A DNA stretch of 64,000 nt from Bradyrhizobium diazoefficiens USDA 110 (GCF_000011365.1 NC_004463.1:434001-498000), one strand, 5' to 3'; counted from the stretch's first letter, positions 1-9,171 are shown. Program-made: numbers and translations. The notes: generated from the sequence alone by a model not told the origin.

Positions 1-1
1 C

Positions 2-241
2 GACCGGCACTTCGTCACCGGCAGCGGCAATGACCGCCTCAAGCGCACGGTGTGCCGCCACATCGTCGAGCTTGCGCAGGGCTACGGTGCGTGCGCGATC
101 GCCGAAGGCGTCGAGAGCCGCGCCGACCTCGTCGCCGCAAACGAGCTCGGCTTCGACTTCGTGCAGGGCTTTCTGTTCGGCAAGCCGATGCCGCTGAAGA
201 AGTTTGCCCGTTCGACGCTGACGAAGACGGTGATGGAGTGA
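2..241 (+). CDS. EAL-domain protein, C-terminal fragment
   Basis: This is the 3' end of a gene that begins before the window; 79 codons are visible to the TGA. The residues carry the end of an EAL (cyclic-di-GMP phosphodiesterase) domain: an AEGVES motif and then GFDFVQGFLFGKPMP, the usual last strand and helix of the fold. In this family these residues lie near the metal- and c-di-GMP-binding barrel. Upstream GGDEF, PAS or membrane parts, if present, are outside the window. The role would be c-di-GMP breakdown or sensing; whether the enzyme is active cannot be judged because the EAL triad itself is not visible. Confidence 0.85.
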   Translation, partial: DRHFVTGSGNDRLKRTVCRHIVELAQGYGACAIAEGVESRADLVAANELGFDFVQGFLFGKPMPLKKFARSTLTKTVME

Positions 242-414
242 GCGCGTTCGCGGCGATCGCGCTCGCAAGCGTGCACTGTCGATTGCTTCGAAGCGCTTCC
301 GGCGTGCCACGCGCGGGTGTCGTGATCCCGCGCGCGTTCGCCGTGATGCAAGGCAATTCGGAGAACTACGCTGTTTCCGCGCGAACATCCGTCGGCTGCG
401 GCAATGGGCTGTCG

Positions 415-1275
415 TCAGGCAAACCGCCGCGCGAAGAAGACGCAGACGACGACGAGCGCGGTCGCGGCGATCATGCCCCATGCGACCGGCTCATGCAGCA
501 GGAGGCCGGCAAGCGCGAGACCGAAGAACGGCTGGAGCTGCTGCAACTGACCGACGCGCGCGATGCCGCCGATCGCAAGGCCGCGGTACCAGAAGATGAA
601 GCCGACGAACATGCTGAAGATCGAGACGTAGGCGAGCCCGATCCAGGCCGGCGCACCGACGCCGCTCCATGTCGACGGCCAGGTCAGGATCGCGACCGGC
701 ACCATCAGCGGCACCGCAAGCAGCAGCGCCCAGGAGATCACCTGCCAGCCGCCGAGGCGGCGCGACAAAGCGGCGCCTTCGGCATAGCCGAGCCCGCACA
801 GCACGATCGCGGCGACCATCAGCAGATCGCCGGCGAGTGACGCCGAGCCGTCGTTGGAGAGAGCAAAGCCGCCCACCGTGGCGCTGCCGAGGATCGCGAA
901 CAGCCAGAACAGCGGTCTTGGCCGCTCGCCGCCGCGCAGCACGGCGAAGATCGCGGTCGAGAGCGGTAAGAGGCCGATGAACACGATCGAATGCGCGGAG
1001 GTGATGTGCTGGAGCGCAAGCGCCGTCAGCAGGGGGAAGCCGACCACCACGCCGATCGAGACGATGGCGAGCGAGGCGAGATCCTTTCGCTGCGGCCGCG
1101 CCTGACGGAGCAGGCCGAGCACGGCCGCGCCTATCAGCGCGGCGATGACCGCGCGCGCCGACGTCAGGAACAGCGCGGAGAAGCCGCCGACCGCCACGCG
1201 CGTCGCCGGCAGCGAGCCGCTGAAGATGATGACGCCGAGAAGCCCGTTGCCCCAGCCGCTGCCCGCCGATTGCAT
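415..1275 (-). CDS. EamA/DMT-family transporter
   Basis: The 286-residue protein is almost entirely hydrophobic with about ten predicted membrane segments in two repeated halves, the layout of drug/metabolite (EamA) exporters in the inner membrane. Its length is usual for the family. It is transcribed away from a MocR-type regulator, and the 108-base gap between the two starts contains short direct repeats. Such MocR-transporter pairs usually mean that the regulator controls the exporter. The substrate cannot be told from the sequence. Confidence 0.85.
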   Translation of the reverse strand: MQSAGSGWGNGLLGVIIFSGSLPATRVAVGGFSALFLTSARAVIAALIGAAVLGLLRQARPQRKDLASLAIVSIGVVVGFPLLTALALQHITSAHSIVFIGLLPLSTAIFAVLRGGERPRPLFWLFAILGSATVGGFALSNDGSASLAGDLLMVAAIVLCGLGYAEGAALSRRLGGWQVISWALLLAVPLMVPVAILTWPSTWSGVGAPAWIGLAYVSIFSMFVGFIFWYRGLAIGGIARVGQLQQLQPFFGLALAGLLLHEPVAWGMIAATALVVVCVFFARRFA

Positions 1276-1332
1276 GTCCGCCTCGTCTTCTTGGGCGGCG
1301 ATACTCGGCCTTCACCGGTGGCAAGAACAGCC

Positions 1333-1381
1333 ACAATCCAGTACAATCCGGCCAAACTGTATGGGTATGGAAGGCAGTACA
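1333..1381. promoter_or_regulatory. candidate MocR operator repeats
   Basis: In the gap between the exporter and the MocR gene, ACAATCC occurs at 1333-1339 and again at 1343-1349, exactly 10 bases (one helical turn) apart. CAGTACA occurs at 1339-1345 and again at 1375-1381, just before the regulator start. Several MocR/PdxR-type regulators bind direct repeats near their own divergent promoter. That these are the operator is inference. Confidence 0.35.
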
Positions 1382-1383
1382 CC

Positions 1384-2796
1384 TTGGACAGCGGGGCGCT
1401 GACGAAAGGCCGGGGCGGCACCCGGACCGTTGATGTGATGAGCGCGATCCGCGCCAAGGTCGCGGGCCGCGCGCTCGGTGCCGGCGACCGCCTGCCGTCG
1501 ATCCGCAGCCTTGCCGCGACGATGGGTGTTTCGCCCTCCACCGTCGTCGAGGCCTATGATCGCCTCGCCGCCGAAGGCCTGATCCGCCCCCGTCGTGGCT
1601 CCGGCTTCTACGTCTCGCCGACCGTCACGCCGCCCCTTGCGTTGACCGAGGTCGAGCCGCGCCGCGACCGGGAGGTCGATCCGTTCTGGGTTTCGCGGCA
1701 ATCGCTCGATGCCGACGAAAGCGTGCTCAAACCCGGCTGCGGCTGGCTGCCGCCGGAGTGGATGCCGGAAGAGGCCTTGCGCCGCGCCGCTCGCGCGCTC
1801 GCCCGCACGGATGCGAGCGTATTGACCAATTACGGTTCGACATCCGGCTCCCTCGCCCTGCGCCGGCTGCTGCTGACGCGGCTCGCGGAAGACGCAATCG
1901 AGGCTTCGGCCGACCAGTTGATGCTGACGGGTTCAGGCACGCAGGCAACCGACTTGATCTGCCGCTTCCTGCTCCGTCCCGGCGACACCGTGTTGGTGGA
2001 CGATCCGTGCTACTTCAATTTTCGCGCGCTGCTGCGAGCGCATCAGGCCAGGATCGTCAGCGTTCCCTACACGCCGTCGGGTCCGGATGTCGCGCGCTTC
2101 GAGCAGATTCTCGTCGGCGAGCGGCCACGGCTCTACATCACCAATTCAGCGCTGCACAATCCGACCGGCGCGACGCTCTCGCTCCAGACCGCACACCGGC
2201 TGTTGACCGCGTCCGCGGCGCACGACCTCACCATCGTCGAGGACGACATTTTTGGCGACTTCGAGCCGGAGCGCTCGCCGCGCCTGGCCGCACTCGACGG
2301 CCTCAATCGCGTGATCCGCATCGGCAGCTTCTCCAAGACGCTGTCGGCCTCGGTGCGCTGCGGCTACATCGCAGGGCGCGCCGACTGGATCGAGCATCTC
2401 GTCGATCTCCAGGTCGCAACCAGTTTTGGCGGCCCGAGCCCGGTCGCGACCGACATCATCGCCAGGGTGTTGGCCGGCGGCAGCTATCGCAAGCACATGG
2501 ACGAGCTCAGGCAAAGGCTCACGCGCGCCAGGCGCGAGGTGGCACGCAAGCTTCAGGCGCTCGGCATCGAGCCCTGGCTGATGCCGAGCGGCGGCTTCTT
2601 CCTCTGGTGCCGTCTCACGGGCGGACAGGATGCTACGTCCGTTGCGCGCGCGGCACTCGAAGAGGATATCGTGCTCGCACCGGGCAACGTGTTCAGCGTG
2701 TCGCAGACGGCATCGCGCTTCATGCGGTTCAACGTGGCGCAGATGAGCGATCCGCGGATGTGGGACGTGATGCGACGAGCGTTGAAGGCCAAATGA
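1384..2796 (+). CDS. MocR/PdxR-type regulator (GntR helix-turn-helix fused to aminotransferase fold)
   Basis: This 470-residue transcription factor has an N-terminal winged helix (about residues 18-78, with RLPSIRSLAATMGVS and STVVEAYDRL) followed by a fold-type I aminotransferase domain. PLP-site motifs are intact: NPTG at 259-262, the acidic VEDDIF at 286-290 and the likely Schiff-base lysine K318 in SFSKTLS. MocR proteins use PLP or an amino compound as effector and seldom act as enzymes. I chose the TTG at 1384 because GGAAGG lies nine bases upstream; ATG 1438 would cut into the start of the DNA-binding domain. It is divergent from the EamA exporter and probably controls it. Confidence 0.88.
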   Translation: MDSGALTKGRGGTRTVDVMSAIRAKVAGRALGAGDRLPSIRSLAATMGVSPSTVVEAYDRLAAEGLIRPRRGSGFYVSPTVTPPLALTEVEPRRDREVDPFWVSRQSLDADESVLKPGCGWLPPEWMPEEALRRAARALARTDASVLTNYGSTSGSLALRRLLLTRLAEDAIEASADQLMLTGSGTQATDLICRFLLRPGDTVLVDDPCYFNFRALLRAHQARIVSVPYTPSGPDVARFEQILVGERPRLYITNSALHNPTGATLSLQTAHRLLTASAAHDLTIVEDDIFGDFEPERSPRLAALDGLNRVIRIGSFSKTLSASVRCGYIAGRADWIEHLVDLQVATSFGGPSPVATDIIARVLAGGSYRKHMDELRQRLTRARREVARKLQALGIEPWLMPSGGFFLWCRLTGGQDATSVARAALEEDIVLAPGNVFSVSQTASRFMRFNVAQMSDPRMWDVMRRALKAK

Positions 2797-2900
2797 TCGG
2801 CGCCTAGGACGCTGGTTTGAGGTCGAGCCGAGTTCGGCCGACAGCGATGCTCTCTCGTTCCCTCCGTTGGGGGAGCAGGCGAGTCTCATCTCATCGGGTC

Positions 2901-3506
2901 TTAGTACAACGGCTCCTCGTACACCGGCTCGCCGTCGAGCAGCAGGCGCTTGATCGCGGCGCGGCCTGAGGGCAGCACGGCGGCGACGACCCGCAGCTTC
3001 TGCTGGTTGCGGGCCTGCTCGAGCTTCTTGCCCTCGCCTTCGGGCACGAAATAACTTTCGAGACCGTATTTGATTGTGAGCTTGTCGCAGAAGGTGCGGC
3101 CGGGCGAACCGCAGGAATAGGGGACACGGCCGCGGATCAGCACTTCGGGCGCCGTAACCGCGACAGGCTCGGCGTGAACCGAGACGGCCTCGTAAAGCCC
3201 GTTGACATTGGGCGCCAGCTTGACGAACACGACGGAATTGCGCTCTCCGGCCGGCTTGCCGGCGAGCGCGCCGGCCGGCAGTTGCGAGATGTCGTAGCGG
3301 AGCACGACATAGTCGCCGCGCAAGAGATCGCGGGGATCGACCGGCTGCGTCTGCAAGGTCACCTCACGGCCTTCGCGCAGGATCTGCATGCGATCGGCGA
3401 CCATCAGGACCAGCAGCACGCATTGGACCAGGACGGCGACACCGAACAGCACAGCTTTCGGGATGCGCTGCCAGAGCCTGATGACGGAAGCGACCAGTTC
3501 CATCAT
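2901..3506 (-). CDS. GDYXXLXY-domain membrane-anchored protein
   Basis: The 201-residue protein has one N-terminal membrane helix (about residues 17-38) and an exported domain with the defining GDYVVLRY motif at residues 64-71. The family has no established biochemical role. Its start overlaps the end of the upstream DUF2157 gene by four bases, so the two are translationally coupled. The same pair is common in bacteria, where the proteins are thought to work together in the envelope. Confidence 0.85.
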   Translation of the reverse strand: MMELVASVIRLWQRIPKAVLFGVAVLVQCVLLVLMVADRMQILREGREVTLQTQPVDPRDLLRGDYVVLRYDISQLPAGALAGKPAGERNSVVFVKLAPNVNGLYEAVSVHAEPVAVTAPEVLIRGRVPYSCGSPGRTFCDKLTIKYGLESYFVPEGEGKKLEQARNQQKLRVVAAVLPSGRAAIKRLLLDGEPVYEEPLY

Positions 3507-4774
3507 CGCCCCGCCCTCGGCAGTGCGCGATTGAGCGCGGTTGCAAATGCGACGGCAACGACGCCGGCCGCCGCAAGGAAGGCCGAGCGGCGCAGCAGCG
3601 AACCCTTCACCGCCCAGGTGATGCCCGCGATGACGCCGGCGATCCCGAGCCAGCCGGCCACGATCCGCGGACGCACATCATCGAGCATGCCGGAGACGAC
3701 GAGGCTGAGCATGGCGCAGAGCAGCGCAGCGTAGGCGAACCAGGGCTCTCCGGCGGTGGATACCGGCCACAGCGGAGCTGCGAGCAGGGCGAGCCCGATT
3801 GAACATCCTGCAAGGATCTCACCCGCGCGCTTGGTGATCCCGGCGGACGCGAGAGCGAGGATCACACCCGCGGCCCCGCACAGGATCACCCAAAGCGGCT
3901 GGGCTGGCGCACTGCCGGTCCGAAAGCGGATGATATCGTCGACCGTCGTCACCTCCAGGAAAGCGACCACGGCCAGCGAAAACGCCCCGTAAATCGATAG
4001 AACGGTCCCGAGACGAAGCGCTCTCGGCGACGGCGCTGCGGCGATCGCGAGCCCGGCGCCGAACAGCAAGGCGGCACCGTTCGCGAGCACGAATGACGGC
4101 TGAGCACCATCGAATTCGAAGCGAAGCGACGTCGCTATCCACCACGGCAGCGCCGCGATCGCGACGAGGTGGGCCGCGACGCGGGAATTCCACGCAAGCG
4201 CAAGAGCGGCGGCGAGGAGCCACACCGCCACGAACGGAAGATGCAGCGCATCCGGCGCGTCGTAAGTCCGCATGCAGGTCCAGATGCAGGCGGCCACGAG
4301 GGCGACCGCAAGCGCGCCGCGCGATTCGGTCAGCAGCGCCGCTGCGAACGCGCCGATCGACCACAGCAGCATGCCGCCGGCAAAATCCTCGCCGAGATGG
4401 TACATCTGACCGACCAGGGCAATACCCGCGCCAAAGATGACCGCGCCGATGCTCGCGCAGAGATCGGCAAGAATCGTGCGCCGCTTCGCCGCGAACCACG
4501 CCCCAAGGCCCCCTGCGACAACCATGCCGGCAATCAGGATTCCGAACCGCAACAGCCGCGCGATCTCCGTCCAGTGCGCCGCGACGAAGGCGAGGAAAGC
4601 GGCTGCGATCAACAGGCCGCCAACGATGCCGACGACCACCGCGATGTTGACGCCGGGCGACAACGGCGGCAGCGCATTGCGGATCGAGACGGCGGCCGCC
4701 GGCGCGATCACGCCGTCCGCTTCCCATTGCGCCAGATCAGCTTCGAGGCGCTGCCGGTAGGTTTTGTCGAACAT
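3503..4774 (-). CDS. DUF2157-domain multi-pass membrane protein
   Basis: The 423-residue protein begins with a short soluble segment (about residues 1-40, helical, with a WEADGVI-type sequence typical of the DUF2157 N-terminus) followed by roughly twelve hydrophobic segments. The function of the family is unknown. It is the first gene of a two-gene operon with the GDYXXLXY protein, joined by a four-base overlap. The operon lies between the MocR gene and a degraded regulatory gene. Confidence 0.82.
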   Translation of the reverse strand: MFDKTYRQRLEADLAQWEADGVIAPAAAVSIRNALPPLSPGVNIAVVVGIVGGLLIAAAFLAFVAAHWTEIARLLRFGILIAGMVVAGGLGAWFAAKRRTILADLCASIGAVIFGAGIALVGQMYHLGEDFAGGMLLWSIGAFAAALLTESRGALAVALVAACIWTCMRTYDAPDALHLPFVAVWLLAAALALAWNSRVAAHLVAIAALPWWIATSLRFEFDGAQPSFVLANGAALLFGAGLAIAAAPSPRALRLGTVLSIYGAFSLAVVAFLEVTTVDDIIRFRTGSAPAQPLWVILCGAAGVILALASAGITKRAGEILAGCSIGLALLAAPLWPVSTAGEPWFAYAALLCAMLSLVVSGMLDDVRPRIVAGWLGIAGVIAGITWAVKGSLLRRSAFLAAAGVVAVAFATALNRALPRAGR

Positions 4775-4895
4775 CGTCGTGAATCACCTCGCTCCCAGCC
4801 GGCCGGCGGGCTGCTGTTGGTCGGGCCGCGACGGTAGCAGGTTCAACCCGTCACTGCTGCGGTTGCGGCACACCGGGTTGTGGATTGCTGCGCAG

Positions 4896-5048
4896 TCAGC
4901 CGACAAGGCTCCGTTCGCGGATCGCCTGCGCACCCGCGAGAATGCCGCGCTGGAGCGCGCGTGCGGCCGGCGACAGATCGCGGCCGATGCGCCAGGAAGC
5001 TGCCCTCGCGGACGGTGCTGACAAACGGTCCCATAGCCTGAAGGCGAT
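4896..5048 (-). pseudogene. possible 3' relic of a LysR-type regulator
   Basis: A 50-codon open stretch ends at the TGA at 4898-4896 and reads through RIGRDLSPAARALQ, which resembles the C-terminal tail of LysR regulators (R-x-LSPAARA). No start codon, DNA-binding domain or further coding sequence lies upstream; an in-frame stop occurs at 5051-5049 and the DNA then becomes AT-richer. LysR genes often stand divergent to Bug-receptor genes such as the one at 5286, so a decayed partner regulator is plausible. The match is short and the call is tentative. Confidence 0.35.
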
Positions 5049-5285
5049 CTATCTTTTCATATTCTGCAAAAGAGATGCTCGGACTGCGCCAATGGTTTGA
5101 AGAGACTCAAGGCTGTAGCCTTCGGTCAACATGGCCGTAAACGGCCACGCTGCAACGGGGGGACTGCATCCATGGAATTCTTGGCGCAGCAGCGCGGCTA
5201 TCATCAGACCTCGCGACAGGTGATCAACAACGCGGTCGAGCAGACCGGCGCGCGCAGCGGCCTGAGCGGTCGCCCCGTCGGGACG
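5049..5285. other. intergenic stretch before Bug receptor gene
   Basis: Together with 4775-4895 this makes a gap of about 510 bases between firm genes, broken only by the putative LysR relic. The reading frame of the downstream receptor stays open back to about 5097 and has an ATG at 5172, but the extension has no signal-peptide character, so it is more likely leader DNA. No convincing promoter or terminator was seen. Confidence 0.4.
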
Positions 5286-6275
5286 GTGAGGAGAGCGCTC
5301 CTGTGTCTCGTCGCCGCGACGACGCTGGCGCTCCAGGCCGGCGCCGCGGGGGCCCAGACGGCCGCGGAATCCTGGCCGAACCGCGCGATCACCTGGGTGG
5401 TGCCGTTCGGGGCTGGCGGCGTCACCGACCTCGTCTCGCGCAAGATCGCGGAGCTGCTGCGGACGCGGCTTGGGCAGCCGGTGGTGGTGGAGAACCGACC
5501 CGGCGCTGGCGGGACCATCGGGACAGAGTTCGTTGCCCGGGCCCAACCCGACGGCTACACCGTGCTCTACGCCTCCGGCGGGCCTATGACGATCCAGCCG
5601 AACCTGGGGCTGGCGAAGTTCAACTACGACCCGCTCAAGAGCTATATCCATGTCCGCGGCGTGAGCTCGGCAAACCAGATCCTCGTCGCAACCTCGGCAG
5701 CGCCCTACAGCACGCTGGCTGAGTTCGTCGCCTACGCGAAGACCAACCCGGGCAAGGTCAACTTCGGGTCCCCCGGCCCCGGCACCGCCCAGCACCTCGC
5801 CGGCGAGATGTTCCAGGCGGCCGCCGGCATCAAGCTGACCCATGTGCCCTACAAGTCGGGCTCGAGCCAGATGACCGACATGATGTCGGGCATCCTGGAC
5901 GTCTCCTTCGACTACCTCACCGTGCTCAGGCCGCTGATCGACACCGGCAAGGTCAAGGTGCTCGGCACCACCGGCACGGCGCGGCTGGCCGCGTTGCCCG
6001 ACGCGCCGACGGTGCTCGAGGCCGGCTACCCGGACGCCGTCAGTGTCGGTTCGACCTGGGTCTCGGTCCCGGCCGGGACCGACCCGAGAATCGTGGGCAA
6101 GCTCTCTGAGGCGCTGGCCGCGGTGCTCGCCGACCCCGGCATCGTCGCGGACCTCGCCACCAACGGCCAAGTGTCGATTGCCGACAAGGGGTCGGCCGAG
6201 ATGGGACCGTTCATCGTCGAGGAGACCGCACGCTACAAGCGGGTGATCGAGAGCGCGGGCATCGCCGCGCATTAG
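5286..6275 (+). CDS. tripartite tricarboxylate transporter receptor (Bug/TctC family)
   Basis: From the GTG at 5286 this is a 329-residue periplasmic solute-binding protein. A signal peptide (RRALLCLVAATTLALQAGAAGA, residues 2-23) precedes the mature start QTAAESWPNRAI. Family motifs are present: WVVPFGAGGVTD near the N-terminus and VVVENRPGAGGTIG. Bug proteins bind carboxylates and normally deliver them to TctAB membrane proteins, which are absent here. An in-frame ATG at 5172 would add 38 non-hydrophobic residues. Codon choice looks different from its neighbours (more CCC, GGG and GAG), hinting at transfer. The adjacent Bug gene at 6354 is convergent. Confidence 0.85.
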   Translation: MRRALLCLVAATTLALQAGAAGAQTAAESWPNRAITWVVPFGAGGVTDLVSRKIAELLRTRLGQPVVVENRPGAGGTIGTEFVARAQPDGYTVLYASGGPMTIQPNLGLAKFNYDPLKSYIHVRGVSSANQILVATSAAPYSTLAEFVAYAKTNPGKVNFGSPGPGTAQHLAGEMFQAAAGIKLTHVPYKSGSSQMTDMMSGILDVSFDYLTVLRPLIDTGKVKVLGTTGTARLAALPDAPTVLEAGYPDAVSVGSTWVSVPAGTDPRIVGKLSEALAAVLADPGIVADLATNGQVSIADKGSAEMGPFIVEETARYKRVIESAGIAAH

Positions 6276-6353
6276 CTCAGGCGCACGGTTGCGGGCATCG
6301 CACACTCGAGGGAGCGGCCGTCGGCGTGGCGCCGACCGATCGTGACGCCAGTT

Positions 6354-7334
6354 CTAGTTCGCCTTGATACCGGCTTCGCTGATGAGCTTGCCCCATTTCG
6401 CGCTTTCGCTTTGAATGAAGCGACCGAACTGCTCCGGCGACATTGGCGCGGGCTCTGCGCCGAGGGTCCTGATCTTCTCGGCCACGGACGGGTCCTTCAG
6501 GGCTTTCGTGAAAGCCTCGTTCAGCCTGGCGACGATGTCGGCGGGCGTGCCGGCCGGCGCAACCAGCCCGAACCAGCCGACGGATTCGAAACCCGCAATG
6601 CCGCTCTCGGCCAGCGTCGGCACATCCGGTAGGGATGCAAGGCGGCGCGCTGAGGAGACGCCGATCGCGTTGAGCTTCCCTTCGAGGATCAGTTGCTTCG
6701 ATGCGGGAATATCCAGCACAGCAAAGGGGACATGTCCTGCGAGGACGTCGACCGTCGCGGGCGCGGTCCCGCGATACGGGACCAGCTCCATGGCGATCCC
6801 GGTCCTCTGCGTAAACAGCGCGGCCGTCAGATGCATGGCCGTCGAATTGCCGCCATGTCCGATCGACAGCGCACCCGGCTTTGCCTTGGCGAGCGCGACC
6901 GTCTCCGCCGTCGTGTGCGCAGGTATGTTCGCGGAGGCGACGAGCACGAAGGGAATTTCCGCAAGCAGCGTGATCGGCGCGAGATCCTTCAGCTCGAACG
7001 GCATCGACGAATTGAGATGCGGGTTCACCGTCAGCGCGCCCGCCGGCGCGACGCCGAGCGTGTAGCCGTCGGGCTTGGCCTGCGCGACCGCGGCCATGCC
7101 GATGTTGCCGCCGGCGCCGGCGCGGTTCTCGATCACCAGGCTCTGCTTGAGCTCGGCGGTGACGAGCGGCTCGAGCGCACGGATCACGGTGTCGGCGCTG
7201 CCGCCGGGCGGGAAGGTCACGATGATCTTGATCAATTGCTCCGGATAGGCGGCTTTGCCCGCCGTCAGCGGCAGCACGGCGAAAGTCGCGACCGTCAGCA
7301 CGGCCAGAATGCGGCGCCTTGCAACGTGAAACAC
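6354..7334 (-). CDS. tripartite tricarboxylate transporter receptor (Bug/TctC family)
   Basis: This is a 326-residue periplasmic binding protein with a signal peptide ending near AGKAA and the family motifs IIVTFPPGGSADT and IENRAGAGGNIG. I chose the GTG at 7334-7332 because AGGAGG lies five bases upstream; the frame is open further upstream without a better start. It follows the FAD monooxygenase gene on the same strand after 79 bases, so the receptor probably helps take up the substrate of that enzyme or a related carboxylate. No TctA/TctB genes are nearby. Confidence 0.87.
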   Translation of the reverse strand: MFHVARRRILAVLTVATFAVLPLTAGKAAYPEQLIKIIVTFPPGGSADTVIRALEPLVTAELKQSLVIENRAGAGGNIGMAAVAQAKPDGYTLGVAPAGALTVNPHLNSSMPFELKDLAPITLLAEIPFVLVASANIPAHTTAETVALAKAKPGALSIGHGGNSTAMHLTAALFTQRTGIAMELVPYRGTAPATVDVLAGHVPFAVLDIPASKQLILEGKLNAIGVSSARRLASLPDVPTLAESGIAGFESVGWFGLVAPAGTPADIVARLNEAFTKALKDPSVAEKIRTLGAEPAPMSPEQFGRFIQSESAKWGKLISEAGIKAN

Positions 7335-7413
7335 GTTCCCCTCCTCGGTACGTTCTTGTTTGTGAACCACGACCGGGCCGCCTGCGCCGCCAGACCGTCC
7401 GCTTCAAGTTGCC

Positions 7414-9054
7414 TTACGCTGCAGCGCCGGTGATGCGCGCCAGCAAGCCTTGTGGATCCGCGGGCGCGACCTGCCCGCGCCAGGCGATGTGCTGGTCGGG
7501 CCGCGCCAGCACCAGCTTCTCGGCATAGGTGCCGTTCGCCTCATCGGGCGCGATGTCGACCAGCGCGAGCGGGATGCCGCGCTCCCTTGCGGCGGATTGC
7601 AGCCGCGCCACGTCGATCGCCGGGTCGAACCGCAACAATGTGTAGCCGGCTCCGAATGCATCGTAGAGCGATCGTCCGTCGCGCAGGAACAGATGCGGCG
7701 CGCGGGCGCCCGGCACAGTGGAGGGCGTGAAGCTGCCCATCGCGTAAGCCGGCGGCGTTTCGCCGTCATAGGCAATGATCGGCGAGGCATCGTAGTAGTA
7801 GCCGAAATTGAGACCCGCGCAGCAATATTGCTGCACGTTGAGATCGCAGGCCGCCCTGGCCAGCGTTGCGCGCGCCGCCTGGCCGCGCGGCGTGTCGTCC
7901 TCGATCTCCGCGGACACGCCGCCGCGCTGCGCCATCATCTTCATCGCGTGGTCCATCGCGAAGCGCGACACCTGCTCGGTGATGGGCTGACGCTCCGCTT
8001 CATATGCGTCGAGGATCGAAGCCGGCGCCCAGCCGTTCAGATGCGCCGCCAATTGCCAGCAGAGATCGACAGCGTCGGCAATGCCCGCATTCATGCCGTA
8101 ACCGGCATAGGGCATCCACAGATGCGCGGCGTCGCCACAGATGAAGACCCTGCGGTCGCGGAAGCGATCGGCCACGAGGCGACGCCCGACCCAATCTTCC
8201 TTGCTGAGGACGCGGTATTCGAAGCGCTCGTCGACGCCGAGGATGGCGCGGATCGCCCAGTCGCGATCGACCGAATCGAACTCGGGCTCGTCGGGCTTCA
8301 GATGATTGTGGATCAGCCAGCGGTCGTGGCCGTCGATCGCAACCGTCGTGCCCGAGCGTCGCGGGTTGAGCGAGAGCACCATCCAGGCCGGCTTGTGCGC
8401 GCCCATCAGCTCCTTGAGCTGCGGGGCTTCGATGAAGGTCGATTGCACGCGCTGGATCACCGGCGTGCCGGAGAGGCTCGCGCCGATCGATTTGCGAACC
8501 AGGGAACGGCTGCCGTCACAGCCGATCACGAAGGACGCTTCGATGCGAAGCGAGCTCCCGCTGTCGAGGTCGCGCGCCAGTGCGACCACATGGTCGTCGC
8601 CCTGTTCGATGTCAGTGATTTCCGTGCGCGCCAGAATGGTGATGCGCGCTTGAGCGGCCGCATGGCTGAACAGGATCGGCTCGAGGTAGACCTGGTTGAT
8701 CCGGTGCGGCGGCTCGGGCGTCGGCCACCAGGTGTCGGGACCGCCGGTTGCGCTGTAACGGCGCGCGCGGGAGGGAATGTCGATGCGGCACAGCTCGATG
8801 CCGGTCGCCGTGGTCCGATAGGAGCAATCGTTCGGGAAGTCCGCCGGCAGGCCTGCGTCGCGCAGCTTTGCGGCGACGCCGAGCCGGCGGAAGACTTCCA
8901 TCGAGCGCGCCGAGACGTGATTGCATTTGACGCTGGGCGGATCGCCGGCATGGCGGATCTCCGCGACGACGACGTCGATCCCGCGCGAGGCCAGATCCAT
9001 CGCCGCGGTCAGTCCCACGGGCCCGGCGCCCACGACCAGCACCTGTGTCCTCAT
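7414..9054 (-). CDS. FAD-dependent aromatic monooxygenase (PheA/TfdB/MhpA-like)
   Basis: The 546-residue flavoprotein starts at ATG 9054 with GGAG just upstream. It has the dinucleotide-binding GAGPVG at residues 9-14, the second FAD motif in RRVFICGDAAHLWMP, and a C-terminal thioredoxin-like region (HLFLRDGRSLYD onward), the layout of group A phenol/hydroxyphenyl hydroxylases. These enzymes use NAD(P)H and oxygen to hydroxylate aromatic rings. The divergent LysR gene and the downstream Bug receptor suggest an inducible aromatic-acid uptake and oxidation unit. The actual substrate is unknown; no ring-cleavage gene lies nearby. Confidence 0.85.
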   Translation of the reverse strand: MRTQVLVVGAGPVGLTAAMDLASRGIDVVVAEIRHAGDPPSVKCNHVSARSMEVFRRLGVAAKLRDAGLPADFPNDCSYRTTATGIELCRIDIPSRARRYSATGGPDTWWPTPEPPHRINQVYLEPILFSHAAAQARITILARTEITDIEQGDDHVVALARDLDSGSSLRIEASFVIGCDGSRSLVRKSIGASLSGTPVIQRVQSTFIEAPQLKELMGAHKPAWMVLSLNPRRSGTTVAIDGHDRWLIHNHLKPDEPEFDSVDRDWAIRAILGVDERFEYRVLSKEDWVGRRLVADRFRDRRVFICGDAAHLWMPYAGYGMNAGIADAVDLCWQLAAHLNGWAPASILDAYEAERQPITEQVSRFAMDHAMKMMAQRGGVSAEIEDDTPRGQAARATLARAACDLNVQQYCCAGLNFGYYYDASPIIAYDGETPPAYAMGSFTPSTVPGARAPHLFLRDGRSLYDAFGAGYTLLRFDPAIDVARLQSAARERGIPLALVDIAPDEANGTYAEKLVLARPDQHIAWRGQVAPADPQGLLARITGAAA

Positions 9055-9123
9055 GCTCGTCTCCGCTCCCCTTGCCGTACGGCGGATTCTCCGACCGCGC
9101 GGCATGCATTTTATTGCAGGCTC

Positions 9124-9163
9124 GCTTATGAGATAAGCCAGAAAGAACTCATCAATTCATGAG
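9124..9163. promoter_or_regulatory. inverted repeats in the LysR/monooxygenase divergent gap
   Basis: Two perfect inverted repeats lie in the 117-base gap: GCTTAT-GAG-ATAAGC at 9124-9138 and CTCAT-CAATTC-ATGAG at 9148-9163, centred about 24-25 bases apart. LysR regulators usually bind a pair of dyads between divergent genes, so these are good operator candidates, though neither is an exact T-N11-A box. Confidence 0.4.
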
Positions 9164-9171
9164 CCCTGCCT

